From NCBI RefSeq assembly GCF_025244745.1, contig NZ_CP104213.1, positions 1,576,001 to 1,640,000 on the forward strand: a stretch of DNA of 64,000 nucleotides, read 5' to 3'. Shown piece after piece: positions 1 through 7,138 of the stretch. Position numbers and translations under genes: made by a program. The notes under the pieces were generated by a model. It saw nothing but the letters and a program-made list of their open reading frames with translations. It ran no database searches and had not been told where the DNA came from. The stretch's first letter is position 1, and each line of letters begins with the position of its first letter. Source of the DNA: Deinococcus rubellus. Lineage in GTDB: Bacteria > Deinococcota > Deinococci > Deinococcales > Deinococcaceae.

Positions 1-1
1 G

Positions 2-169
2 GAATACCGCTACGGCCCGAAAGAGGGCAAAGGCGACGATGCCCGGCGCGGCACCGCCTGCACCGCCCTGACCGTGCCCCGCGCTGGCAGCAGGCCCGCC
101 AATGTTCTGGTGCAGTGGCCCGACGGTCACACGGCCATCGTGCCGTCCGGTGTGCTGAGGGCTACATGA
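2..169 (+). CDS. 3' end of a small phage hypothetical gene (partial)
   Basis: An open frame runs in from the left edge for 55 codons to a TGA. The visible C-terminus ends in VQWPDGHTAIVPSGVLRAT, which reads like the compact beta-strand tail of a small phage early protein. No family is recognised. It belongs to the block of tightly packed small genes at the left of the prophage. An ATG overlaps the stop, but the following gene has a much better ribosome binding site further on. Function unknown. Confidence 0.5.
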   Translation, partial: EYRYGPKEGKGDDARRGTACTALTVPRAGSRPANVLVQWPDGHTAIVPSGVLRAT

Positions 170-228
170 ACCGCTCTCGCAGCCGACCCCGCCCCCGCAG
201 GCACCGCCACCGCAACAGGAGGCCCAAA

Positions 229-453
229 GTGAATGATCCCGCTGCCCTTGCCCTGCTCACGGCTAGCGCCGCGAGTGCGCCCGCCTTCGAGCACCTGAGC
301 GCTCTGCACGCTCAAGCCGGAGTCGAGTGGCACCACGCCCGCACGCTCGCCCGCCAGCTCGTCAAAGGTGGGCTGTGGGCCGTGACGGGCCGGGCTGAGC
401 AGACGCGGTACGTCATCACGCCGGACGGCCTGGCGCTGCTGGAAGGCCAGTGA
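229..453 (+). CDS. small winged-helix-like phage protein
   Basis: The gene encodes 74 residues. The GTG at 229 is preferred because a perfect AGGAGG lies at 217-222, six bases before it; an in-frame ATG at 166 would add an unlikely Arg-rich leader. Residues about 20-70 alternate helices and a short hairpin, with GVEWHHARTLARQLVKGG followed by RYVITPDGLALL, as in a winged helix-turn-helix domain with a wing after the recognition helix. It is probably a small DNA-binding protein of the early region. Its stop overlaps the next start (GTGA). The fold call is by pattern only. Confidence 0.5.
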   Translation: MNDPAALALLTASAASAPAFEHLSALHAQAGVEWHHARTLARQLVKGGLWAVTGRAEQTRYVITPDGLALLEGQ

Positions 454-779
454 GCCGACCCTTCGCCCATCACAAGTTCAGTGCCGTTCGCACCGAGCGG
501 GACGGGATAAGTTTTCCCAGCAAAGCCGAAGCCGCCCGCTTCGACCAGCTCAAGCTGCTGGAAAAGGCGGGCGATGTGGTGGGTTTCATGCGCCAGCCGG
601 TGTTCTATCTGCCGGGCGGCACGCGCTACGTGGCGGACTTCCTGATCTTCTGGAGCGGGGGCCGGGTGACTGCCGAAGACGTGAAAGGCATGGAAACCGA
701 AGGCTTCAAAATCAAGTTCCGAGAGGTCAAGGCCGCCTATCCCTGGATGGAGTTTGAGCTGTTCAAAGCTGGGCGCTAG
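450..779 (+). CDS. DUF1064-like putative nuclease
   Basis: The gene encodes 109 residues, about the usual length of DUF1064 phage proteins. The order FPSKAEAARFDQL, then RYVADFLIF, then EDVKGM matches the conserved E...D-x(n)-(E/D)xK arrangement of that family, which is thought to carry a small PD-(D/E)xK-type nuclease fold related to Holliday-junction or T7 endonuclease I-like enzymes. It starts at GTG 450 overlapping the previous stop, so the two are translationally coupled. A role in phage DNA processing or recombination is inferred. Confidence 0.6.
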   Translation: MSRPFAHHKFSAVRTERDGISFPSKAEAARFDQLKLLEKAGDVVGFMRQPVFYLPGGTRYVADFLIFWSGGRVTAEDVKGMETEGFKIKFREVKAAYPWMEFELFKAGR

Positions 780-828
780 GCTCTTTGCTTGATGGATTGA
801 TTTCAACCTACGCCACAAAGCATCAAAC

Positions 829-865
829 AAAGCCGCGCCCAGTGCGGATTCACGGGCGCGGCTTT
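829..865. terminator. bidirectional intrinsic terminator
   Basis: A perfect 12-bp stem (829-840 with 854-865, arms AAAGCCGCGCCC and GGGCGCGGCTTT) has a 13-base loop and A/T-rich edges on both sides. It lies between the rightward early gene ending at 779 and the leftward gene ending at 886, so it can serve both. An 11-bp direct repeat TTTGCTTGATG flanks it (784-794 and 874-884). Confidence 0.75.
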
Positions 866-885
866 GCGGGAAGTTTGCTTGATGA

Positions 886-1170
886 CTAGTTGGATCCTCC
901 CAGAATATCCTCAAGGGCGGGGAAATCTCCCCAACGTGCTTCCAGCAGTTCTGCCTCTATTTCACCGGGGAACCCCCGGGCAATCTGCATCAGCCTGACG
1001 GCCTCTTTCTTTGCCGCCGGATCAGGGATTTTTGCCAGGCTTAGCGCTGCCTTTTCGTGGGCTTTTTTGGCCTGAGAGGCCCGCTTGAGATAGCGCTGGT
1101 GGTCTCGTCGTAGCGTTTCGTACTGCATCAGCAGGTTTTTGTAATGGACAGGAAGATCATCGGCACTCAC
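886..1170 (-). CDS. hypothetical helical protein paired with XRE repressor
   Basis: The gene encodes 94 residues, mostly charged helix (residues 10-50 read as a coiled coil rich in Lys, Glu and Ala), ending in FPGEIEAELLEARWGDFPALEDIL. No family is recognised. Its start overlaps the stop of the XRE gene by four bases, so the two form one leftward operon. The layout (small HTH protein plus coupled small partner, palindromic operator) would fit either a lysogeny switch or a toxin-antitoxin pair; the sequence does not decide. A decayed homologue lies at 39,898-40,029. Confidence 0.6.
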   Translation of the reverse strand: MSADDLPVHYKNLLMQYETLRRDHQRYLKRASQAKKAHEKAALSLAKIPDPAAKKEAVRLMQIARGFPGEIEAELLEARWGDFPALEDILGGSN

Positions 1171-1376
1171 TTGCTGCCCTCTTTGGGCTGAATGACGATC
1201 TCCAGGCCGAGGGCGTTGAGAATCTCGGGCCAGAGGCTGCGCTGACTGGCAACCTGCTCAACCTTAAGCACCCGGCTAAGCGCTTGCGGAGTCACCTTCA
1301 ATTTGCGGGCCAGGTCTGCACGGTTCATTCCTACCTCGGCAAGTGCTTTTTCTACGGCGCGTGTTGGAGTATCCAT
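1167..1376 (-). CDS. XRE-family transcriptional repressor
   Basis: The gene encodes 69 residues. Residues about 13-40 form a Cro/C1-type helix-turn-helix (VGMNRADLARKLKVTPQALS), followed by SLWPEILNALGLEIVIQ, the typical end of short XRE antitoxin or repressor proteins. The ATG at 1376 lies only six bases downstream of TAACCT on the same strand, so the mRNA may be leaderless. The start region abuts a 39-bp palindrome, suggesting autoregulation and repression of the opposing rightward promoter. A decayed homologue of its C-terminus occurs at 39,721-39,798. Confidence 0.75.
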   Translation of the reverse strand: MDTPTRAVEKALAEVGMNRADLARKLKVTPQALSRVLKVEQVASQRSLWPEILNALGLEIVIQPKEGSK

Positions 1377-1396
1377 ACGAATAGGTTAGCACAGAC

Positions 1397-1438
1397 TTAC
1401 CCCATAGAGTTGACATACTAAACTCTATGGGGTAACAT
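1397..1438 (+). promoter_or_regulatory. rightward sigma70 promoter inside a palindromic operator
   Basis: Arms TTACCCCATAGAGTT (1397-1411) and AACTCTATGGGGTAA (1421-1435) form a perfect 15-bp inverted repeat with a 9-bp spacer. A rightward promoter is embedded in it: TTGACA at 1410-1415, a 17-bp spacer, TAACAT at 1433-1438. A dimeric repressor bound to the two arms would cover both hexamers. The neighbouring XRE protein is the obvious candidate ligand. The promoter would drive the genes starting at 1514. Confidence 0.8.
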
Positions 1439-1513
1439 ATCCATACCAGAAACGAGCGCCTCCCTTGCGAAGTAAGCGCCCGAATCTGAGTCAAACCCCC
1501 GCAGGAGAACGAC

Positions 1514-1972
1514 ATGAAAGAGTTTACCCCCAACACCGGCACCCGCGCCCACAGCCGCACCTTCAACGTCCTGAACGTAGACCGCGAGTGCGGCGTGGTG
1601 ACCGACGTGACCTACTCCACCGTCCAGCTCACCCGCGCCGATGCAGGCCTGGTGGCCGAGATCAACGGCCAGCCCGCCGAACTGGAGCGCGCCGTCGCCA
1701 CCCTCCGCACTGCTGAGCGCGTCTGGCTGCTGGAAGAGGTGCTGACGCCGGTATCCCCCAAAGTGTCCGCGCCGGTCATCGGGAAGGCCGTCGCCTGTGA
1801 ACTCCACCGCGAGCTGGGCCGCCTCGGCTACCGCGAGCACTACGCCCTGGCCGGTGACGTTCTGAACCGGGTGGTCCCGAGTCTGGCCGCCCTGAGTGCC
1901 GCCGAGCGTGATCTGGTCCGCGAGTACGCCTACGGGCAGCTGGGCCTGATGGTCGGCGGGTGGGCAGCATGA
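1514..1972 (+). CDS. hypothetical phage early protein
   Basis: The gene encodes 152 residues, starting at ATG 1514 after a clear AGGAG site. No family is recognised. The N-terminal third looks beta-rich; residues 50-150 look helical. It is the first gene of a three-gene rightward operon under the promoter at 1410-1438, so it should be controlled by the palindrome-binding repressor. Its stop overlaps the next ATG (ATGA). This position suggests an early lytic or regulatory role, but nothing in the protein shows one. Confidence 0.6.
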   Translation: MKEFTPNTGTRAHSRTFNVLNVDRECGVVTDVTYSTVQLTRADAGLVAEINGQPAELERAVATLRTAERVWLLEEVLTPVSPKVSAPVIGKAVACELHRELGRLGYREHYALAGDVLNRVVPSLAALSAAERDLVREYAYGQLGLMVGGWAA

Positions 1973-2214
1973 GCGCTCAAGCCGTCAAAGCTGCCGCAGT
2001 GCTGACGCTGCTGGCCGATCACAAGGACGCCCAGGCGGCGTTCAGGAAACTGCATCTTGGCTATCAAGCTGGTGAACTGAGTTTTGAGCGTGCTGGCCCG
2101 CTCTTTGTTGCCGATCAGGCGCGTCGGGTGGAGCTTGAACACCAGTTCGACAAGCTGACCTCCCAGCAACTGCGTGATCTTGCCACCGCACTCACCGAAG
2201 GGGGCAGCTCATGA
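1969..2214 (+). CDS. small helical hypothetical phage protein
   Basis: The gene encodes 81 residues with predicted helices throughout (QAVKAAAVLTLLADHKDAQAA and later RVELEHQFDKLTSQQLRDLA). The start ATG overlaps the previous stop and the gene's own stop overlaps the next start, so it is the middle gene of a coupled trio. No family is recognised. It has no membrane segment or cysteine motif. Confidence 0.55.
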   Translation: MSAQAVKAAAVLTLLADHKDAQAAFRKLHLGYQAGELSFERAGPLFVADQARRVELEHQFDKLTSQQLRDLATALTEGGSS

Positions 2215-2546
2215 CCGTGACCTCCCCCTTCGCCCGCCTCCGCTCCCTCTCCCAGTCTCCCGAGGGCCGCGCCCAGATCCGCCGTCTGCTGACCACCCTC
2301 GCACCCCGACTGGCCCCGGCCGAGGCGGCGGCTTACCTGGGCCGCATCGATGCTGCGCCTGGGGACTGGCAGGTTCACTTCGAGGCGGCAGGGGACGCGC
2401 TCAAGGACGTGGCGGCAAAGCAGTGGGACGCCTCCCCGCCCTTGAAGGCCTCGTTCGGATCGCCGGAATGGTACGCCGAGGGAGACGCCCTCAGCAGCCA
2501 GATCGACGTCGCGCTGAATGTTCTGCTGGATGATGTGGCCGCTTGA
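2211..2546 (+). CDS. hypothetical phage protein
   Basis: The gene encodes 111 residues and is the last gene of the early trio, followed at once by an intrinsic terminator. It starts with ATG overlapping the previous TGA. The N-terminal half is Arg/Leu-rich helix (GRAQIRRLLTTLAPRLAPAEAAAYLGRIDA). The C-terminus is acidic and helical. No family is recognised. Confidence 0.55.
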   Translation: MTVTSPFARLRSLSQSPEGRAQIRRLLTTLAPRLAPAEAAAYLGRIDAAPGDWQVHFEAAGDALKDVAAKQWDASPPLKASFGSPEWYAEGDALSSQIDVALNVLLDDVAA

Positions 2547-2587
2547 CTTCACCTGCTGCCCGCTGACCCAACCCACACGCACAGACC

Positions 2588-2612
2588 GCCGCCCCTCGCC
2601 GGGCGGCTTTCC
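2588..2612 (+). terminator. intrinsic terminator closing the early operon
   Basis: The stem GCCGCCC/GGGCGGC (2588-2594 with 2601-2607) is followed by TTTCCC. It separates the repressor-controlled early genes from the late terminase operon, whose promoter-like motif begins 45 bases further on. Confidence 0.75.
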
Positions 2613-2656
2613 CTTGCCTGATTCACCTGAATCAATGCGCCCAGACGTCCTTCCTG

Positions 2657-2683
2657 TGTCAGCGCACGCACCATGATGAATCA
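2657..2683 (+). promoter_or_regulatory. phage late promoter-like element, terminase operon
   Basis: TGTCA at 2657-2661, then a 10-bp spacer, then CATGAT at 2672-2677. The GTG start of the terminase small subunit lies exactly 27 bases after the first T of TGTCA. It is one of seven sites in the prophage with this geometry. A leaderless transcript is inferred because no Shine-Dalgarno precedes the start. Confidence 0.7.
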
Positions 2684-3109
2684 GTGACTCAGCCGGACGA
2701 TTCAAGAAATCCACTCACGCCGCAGCAAGAGGAGTTGATTCTCAAGCTCGCGGCGCAGGGCCTGAGCGGGCGCAAAATCGCCGAGCGCCCAGAGATCCAG
2801 GTGAGCTACAGCTCCGTCAACCGCTTCCTCAAAGACCGCCGCCGTGAGCGCGCCGAGGCCACCAAGGACATCGTGCGCGGCCACCTTGCAGCCACCCTGC
2901 CGACGGACCTTGAGATGCTGGACAAGTTGACCCGGCGGCTGGAAGTGATGCGCCAAGATGCCGAACAGATGGGCCTGGCGGGCTTCAACATGGAAATGCA
3001 GGTGATTGACCGGCAAGTCAAAACCATTGGCCTGAAGCTCAAGTATTCGGGCGCAGATGAGGATGACTCTGCCCAGCGTTTGATCGAGGCGCTGAGCGGC
3101 GACGACTGA
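2684..3109 (+). CDS. terS: terminase small subunit-like protein
   Basis: The gene encodes 141 residues. An N-terminal helix-turn-helix (residues about 10-50, LTPQQEELILKLAAQGLSGRKIAE then SYSSVNRFLKDRR) precedes a long helical oligomerisation region, the usual plan of phage packaging-site recognition subunits. It starts at GTG 2684, fixed by the late-promoter spacing. In the ancestral phage the stop would have overlapped the start of the large subunit; here the overlapping ATG at 3109 opens a duplicated fragment of that gene followed by a homing endonuclease. Confidence 0.7.
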   Translation: MTQPDDSRNPLTPQQEELILKLAAQGLSGRKIAERPEIQVSYSSVNRFLKDRRRERAEATKDIVRGHLAATLPTDLEMLDKLTRRLEVMRQDAEQMGLAGFNMEMQVIDRQVKTIGLKLKYSGADEDDSAQRLIEALSGDD

Positions 3110-3153
3110 TGCCGATTCAGCGCCGCAAGCTGTGGAAGGCGCTCGGCTACACG
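3109..3153 (+). repeat. displaced duplicate of the first 15 codons of terL
   Basis: These 45 bases encode MPIQRRKLWKALGYT. The functional terminase gene at 4067 begins MPISRNRLWRALHYT, identical at 10 of 15 residues with mostly conservative changes but strongly different in codons. Homology ends abruptly after the shared TACACG in both copies. This is what remains of the original terL 5' end after insertion of the endonuclease element, which brought its own recoded copy of the same 15 codons. Confidence 0.8.
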
Positions 3154-3258
3154 ATTGTTTTAAGTGCGTCTGGGACGAAGAATATGCTATATTTGTATGA
3201 CAAAGCTCCTCGCGGGACGGCCATCCCCAGGAGCAGTACAGACACAGGAGGTCTGCAC

Positions 3259-4077
3259 GTGACGAATACTACCATCACATCCATTTATGGGTTGATTGAC
3301 CCACGTACTCAGGAGCTGCGTTATGTCGGCAAAGCTCAAGATATGCGCCATCGGTATAGACGGCACATATCTAAGCATCATTTGGCCGATAACACGTATA
3401 AGAACCGTTGGATAAAGAGTGTTTTATCTGAAGATTTGAAGCCGGAAATGTTTCTTATAGAGCGTTGCATAGAAGAATCTTGGCGTGAAGCTGAAGTTTT
3501 CTGGATTAGCTATTTCCGTTCAATTGGTTGCCGATTGACCAATCTAGCTCCCGGCGGCGAAGGCACAGGCGGATATAAGCACTCTGAATTGGCGAGAGCG
3601 AATATGGCCGAAGCTCAGAGAAAGATTGCCCACGTGCATCGTGAAAACTCTTTGGGACGTCGCTTAAGCGTTGAAGCAAAGGGAAAAATTAGGGCCAGTA
3701 AGTTAGGGAAAGAGCGGCCCGCTGAGGTTGTGGAAAAGATAAGGGTGGCCCTCACCGGAAGAAAACAGCCTGCCGAGCTTGTAGCTCGCCGCGCTGAATC
3801 TAACAGGGGCAAGAAACACACACCCGAGCAGTGCGCCGCAATATCTAAGCGTATGACTGGGAGAAAAGCCCCCAAATCTCAAGACGCAATCGAGGCACAC
3901 CGTGAATCGTGTTCAAGGCACTGGCTTCTAACCGATCCAGAAGGGTTAGAAATTGAGGTAAAAAATCTTAAAGCCTTTTGCCGTAATAACAGTCTTTCGG
4001 ATGCCTCTATGGGCAGTGTGGCAAAGGGTAGACAGAAGTCGCACAAAGGTTGGAGGTGTGTAAAAATTGCCGATTAG
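3259..4077 (+). CDS. GIY-YIG homing endonuclease inserted in the terminase operon
   Basis: The gene encodes 272 residues from GTG 3259, with AGGAGG at 3246-3251 seven bases upstream. Residues 8-24 carry the GIY-YIG signature (SIYGL, then LRYVGKAQD), followed by RHRYRRH. The middle has several short NUMOD3-like DNA-binding repeats (GRRLSVEAKGKI, GRKQPAELVARRAE, GKKHTPEQCAAIS). The C-terminus AFCRNNSLSDASMGSVAKG resembles the helix-turn-helix region of T4-type intron or freestanding homing endonucleases. The DNA is visibly more AT-rich than its neighbours, a sign of separate origin. It has no continuation of terL on its 5' side, so it is not a simple intron. The frame is also open back to 3109, so a longer 322-residue readthrough product is possible. 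Confidence 0.85.
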   Translation: MTNTTITSIYGLIDPRTQELRYVGKAQDMRHRYRRHISKHHLADNTYKNRWIKSVLSEDLKPEMFLIERCIEESWREAEVFWISYFRSIGCRLTNLAPGGEGTGGYKHSELARANMAEAQRKIAHVHRENSLGRRLSVEAKGKIRASKLGKERPAEVVEKIRVALTGRKQPAELVARRAESNRGKKHTPEQCAAISKRMTGRKAPKSQDAIEAHRESCSRHWLLTDPEGLEIEVKNLKAFCRNNSLSDASMGSVAKGRQKSHKGWRCVKIAD

Positions 4078-5347
4078 CCGAAATCGCCTCTGGCGTGCTC
4101 TTCATTACACGCCCCACGCGGGCCAGATGCAGATGCACGCCGCGCTTGATGACCCGCAAACCCGCCGCCTGGTTTGCCTGTATGGCCGCCGCGCCGGGAA
4201 GACCCACGGCGCACGCTTCGAGAGTATCTACCAGGCCTTGCAGCCGCCCGATCAGTTCGGCCCGCCGCTCGTCTACGTCGTCAGTGACACCTACGCCCAC
4301 GCCAAAGCGCTGTTCATGGCGGCGATGGTGGAATGCACAACCAAGCTGGCCCCGCTGGTGGATAAGGTCAGCCTCTCGGAGCTGACGCTGCGCTTCAAGA
4401 CTGGCGCGGTGATTCAGGCCAAGAGTGCCGACAACCCCGCGAGCCTGGCGGGCGACGGCGTGAAATTCGCCATCATCGACGAGTCGGGCTTCGTTCCGAA
4501 CTACGCCGTCGAGGTGCTGATGCCTGCCCTCAGTGAACGGCGCGGACAGGCGCTGGCGATCGGGACGCCGGATTACCCCAACTGGTACCGGGACTGGTTT
4601 TACGCGGGTCAGAGTGGGCAGGAAGGCCAGCGCAGTCTGCAACTGCCCACCAGCATCAACCCGTATTTTCCGAGTGAAGAACTGGAGCGGCTGGAGCGCA
4701 CCATGCCCGAACGCCTCTTCAGGAAGTACTTCTTGGCCGAGTTCGTGGATGACGAAGGCGCACTCTTCAAGCGCGAGCTGCTGGCGGCGCGCCTGATCCT
4801 GCCCGCCCCCGAAGACCCACAAGCGGACCACAGCTACGTCGCCGGGGTGGATCTGGGCCGGGCGGTGGATTACACCGTGGTCAGCATTCTGGACAGCAGC
4901 GTGACGCCTGCCCGCCAGGTGAAGCTGGCCCGCTGGCGCGGCGAGACGTGGGAGCGCAGCGTCAGCCGGGTGGCGGCACTGCTCAGGCAATACAACAACG
5001 CCCGCGCCACCGTGGACGCCACCGGCCTGGGCGATCCGGTGTTCGAACTGCTCCGCAAGGAATACGACAACGCCACTGCCTTCAAGTTCACTGCCCAGAG
5101 CAAACCGCCGTTGGTGGAAGGCCTGGCGCTGGCCCTGGAGCGCGGCATGGTGAACCTGCTCGCCGATGAAGCCCAGCGCGGCGAGATGGCTGCATTTCAG
5201 GCCAAAAGCACCGCCACGGGTGTGCGGTATGAAGCGCCCAGCGGTCTGCATGACGACATCGTGATTGCCAACGCGCTGGCCGTGAAGAGCCTGCTGTATC
5301 AGCCGCCTGAGCTGTTCATCCCCGGCACGTACTCCCAGTCCTTCTAG
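4067..5347 (+). CDS. terL: terminase large subunit (packaging ATPase and nuclease)
   Basis: The gene encodes 426 residues and starts at TTG 4067 (GGAGG at 4052-4056), overlapping the end of the endonuclease gene. It shows Walker A GRRAGKT (residues 40-46), Walker B FAIIDE (134-139), and the C-terminal RNase H-like nuclease with D262 in GVDLGRAVDYT and D396-D397 in GLHDDIVIA. It pumps DNA into the prohead and cuts concatemers. All catalytic residues are present. Its first 15 codons are a recoded duplicate supplied with the homing endonuclease element, which keeps the gene full length but places it under a TTG start. Confidence 0.92.
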   Translation: MPISRNRLWRALHYTPHAGQMQMHAALDDPQTRRLVCLYGRRAGKTHGARFESIYQALQPPDQFGPPLVYVVSDTYAHAKALFMAAMVECTTKLAPLVDKVSLSELTLRFKTGAVIQAKSADNPASLAGDGVKFAIIDESGFVPNYAVEVLMPALSERRGQALAIGTPDYPNWYRDWFYAGQSGQEGQRSLQLPTSINPYFPSEELERLERTMPERLFRKYFLAEFVDDEGALFKRELLAARLILPAPEDPQADHSYVAGVDLGRAVDYTVVSILDSSVTPARQVKLARWRGETWERSVSRVAALLRQYNNARATVDATGLGDPVFELLRKEYDNATAFKFTAQSKPPLVEGLALALERGMVNLLADEAQRGEMAAFQAKSTATGVRYEAPSGLHDDIVIANALAVKSLLYQPPELFIPGTYSQSF

Positions 5348-5353
5348 TCCGGC

Positions 5354-5380
5354 TGTCATGCCGCCTGACACGCTAGGACC
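5354..5380 (+). promoter_or_regulatory. phage late promoter-like element, portal operon
   Basis: TGTCA at 5354-5358 and CACGCT at 5369-5374, with the portal ATG exactly 27 bases after the first T. It lies in the 33-bp gap after terL. This copy has no terminator in front of it, so it would add to readthrough from the terminase operon. Confidence 0.7.
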
Positions 5381-7138
5381 ATGCCCGATGCTGCCGCGCC
5401 CGTCTCTCTGATTAAAGTTCTGACCCCGCTTGGGCTGGCCAGGCGACAGCAACAGGCCCGCGTTGGAAGGTCTGACCTGCAACTCAGCGCGGCGCTGATT
5501 CGAGATGACCACTGGAATGGATCGCGGGGTTGGACCGGCCCGCTCCCCAGATACGACGGCAGCCCCGACAGCGGCGCGAACGTCGCCCGCGTCACTGCCG
5601 AAATCGAGCGCACCTTCATCAGCCGCAACCTGCCCCTGAACGTGGTGCAGCGCCACGTGAACGGCATCGCAGGCCGGGAGCCGCTGTGGAGCGTCACACC
5701 GAAACGCAAACTGCCCAAAGGCGGCAAGCCCAACGCGGCTGAACAGAAGCTGGTCGACGAGTTCACCGACGCCCTCAGCAGTTGGTGGGACAACTCGGGC
5801 GTGTGGCTGAGCATCCAGAAGGCACTGACCACCGCCCTGTGGAGCGAACGGGGCACGCTGCGCCTGTTCGTGCCCCGCAGCAAGCTGGAAGCCAACGTGA
5901 CCGACGGCGAAGGCAACTCCGGCCCCGGCGTACCCGGCGGCCTGACCTTAGCGGACGCCCTGGGCTTCATCAGCGTCCAGGCCCCAAGCTGGGACGCGGC
6001 AGGCGTGGTCAGGGACATCGAAGGCCGGGTGAACTCGGCTTACTTCCACTACAAGGACGCGATGGGCCTCCCATTCTGGGAGATTCAAGAGCGCCTACCA
6101 AACGGAATGACCAAAGTCACGCCCGCCAGCATGGGCCAGGACAACGACCCCAGCGACACCTACCCCGTGCCGGATCTGCTGCTGTTCGAGGTCAAACTCG
6201 ACCCGCTCATCACCGAAAGCGTGCGCCGCCTCTCGCTGTTCGCGGACAAGACCATGACGATGGGCAGTCGCAACATCGACCTGGGCGGATTCGTTGAGCG
6301 CACCATTCTGAATGCCCAAATGCCCGGTCAGTGGGTCAAGGACTCGGCGGCTCCAGGCGGTCAGAAGTTTGTGCCGAGCTCTTACAACACTGGGTCAGGC
6401 GTGACGAACTTCCTGAACGGCGTGGCCATCATGGTCAAGGATGAGGCGACGGGCAAGCTGGTTCCCTCCGGCAACTTCTCCACCCCGTCCGTCCAGTACA
6501 AAGACCCAAGCGGCTGGGGCGTGTTCGGCGAGACGTTCGATGAAGTGCGGGAGGCCATCTTCGACGAGGCCAAGCAGCTGCACGTCCTGATGACCGGCGA
6601 CGGGCGCGTGAACGGCGTCAGCCGCATTCAGGCGGTGCAGGATTTCATCAGCAGCCTGGAACCGACCCGCATGGCCCTTGAGCAGCTGGTCCGCTGGGTC
6701 ATCAATACCGTGCTGCGCCTCGGCTTGCACTTCATTGGTCGACGCCCGGAGTACGACGCTTTCCACGCCACGGTGCAGGCCCGCATGAGTGCTGTGCAGC
6801 CCACGCCTGCCGAGGTGGATACGGCCCTGAAGCTGCATGAAGGGGGCGTGATAAGCCTCGAATCGGTTCATGCTCGAATCGGCGTGGAAGATAGCCAAGC
6901 GGAGAGAGAGCGCATGGCCATTGAGGGAATCACGCCCGCACTGGCCCTCAAGATTCTGGCGGCGGCCCCAGCCTGGGTTGGCTTGAAGGCGCTCCAACTT
7001 GCCTTCCCAGCCTTGCTCATCTCAGACAGCCAAGTGGAAGAGCAGCGGCAGGCAGACTTGGGCGGCGCTGCTCCAGTCAACCTGGCAGACCTGAACGCGC
7101 TTGACGGCGCGGCCCTGGACAATGCCCCAAACCCCTGA
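5381..7138 (+). CDS. portal protein
   Basis: The gene encodes 585 residues, following terL and preceding a minor head protein as in most tailed phages. Portal-like features include an N-terminal region rich in short strands, NVVQRHVNGIAGREP (residues about 85-100), typical of the portal wing, and a long helical stem region around 470-560. It forms the dodecameric ring through which DNA enters and the connector binds. Identification rests on length, position and these patterns rather than on a catalytic motif. Confidence 0.75.
   Translation: MPDAAAPVSLIKVLTPLGLARRQQQARVGRSDLQLSAALIRDDHWNGSRGWTGPLPRYDGSPDSGANVARVTAEIERTFISRNLPLNVVQRHVNGIAGREPLWSVTPKRKLPKGGKPNAAEQKLVDEFTDALSSWWDNSGVWLSIQKALTTALWSERGTLRLFVPRSKLEANVTDGEGNSGPGVPGGLTLADALGFISVQAPSWDAAGVVRDIEGRVNSAYFHYKDAMGLPFWEIQERLPNGMTKVTPASMGQDNDPSDTYPVPDLLLFEVKLDPLITESVRRLSLFADKTMTMGSRNIDLGGFVERTILNAQMPGQWVKDSAAPGGQKFVPSSYNTGSGVTNFLNGVAIMVKDEATGKLVPSGNFSTPSVQYKDPSGWGVFGETFDEVREAIFDEAKQLHVLMTGDGRVNGVSRIQAVQDFISSLEPTRMALEQLVRWVINTVLRLGLHFIGRRPEYDAFHATVQARMSAVQPTPAEVDTALKLHEGGVISLESVHARIGVEDSQAERERMAIEGITPALALKILAAAPAWVGLKALQLAFPALLISDSQVEEQRQADLGGAAPVNLADLNALDGAALDNAPNP

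Noticed and set aside
3154..4066. Group I intron containing the endonuclease gene
   Set aside because: The downstream gene repeats its first 15 codons, so no splicing is required, and I could not find conserved P/Q/R/S core elements.
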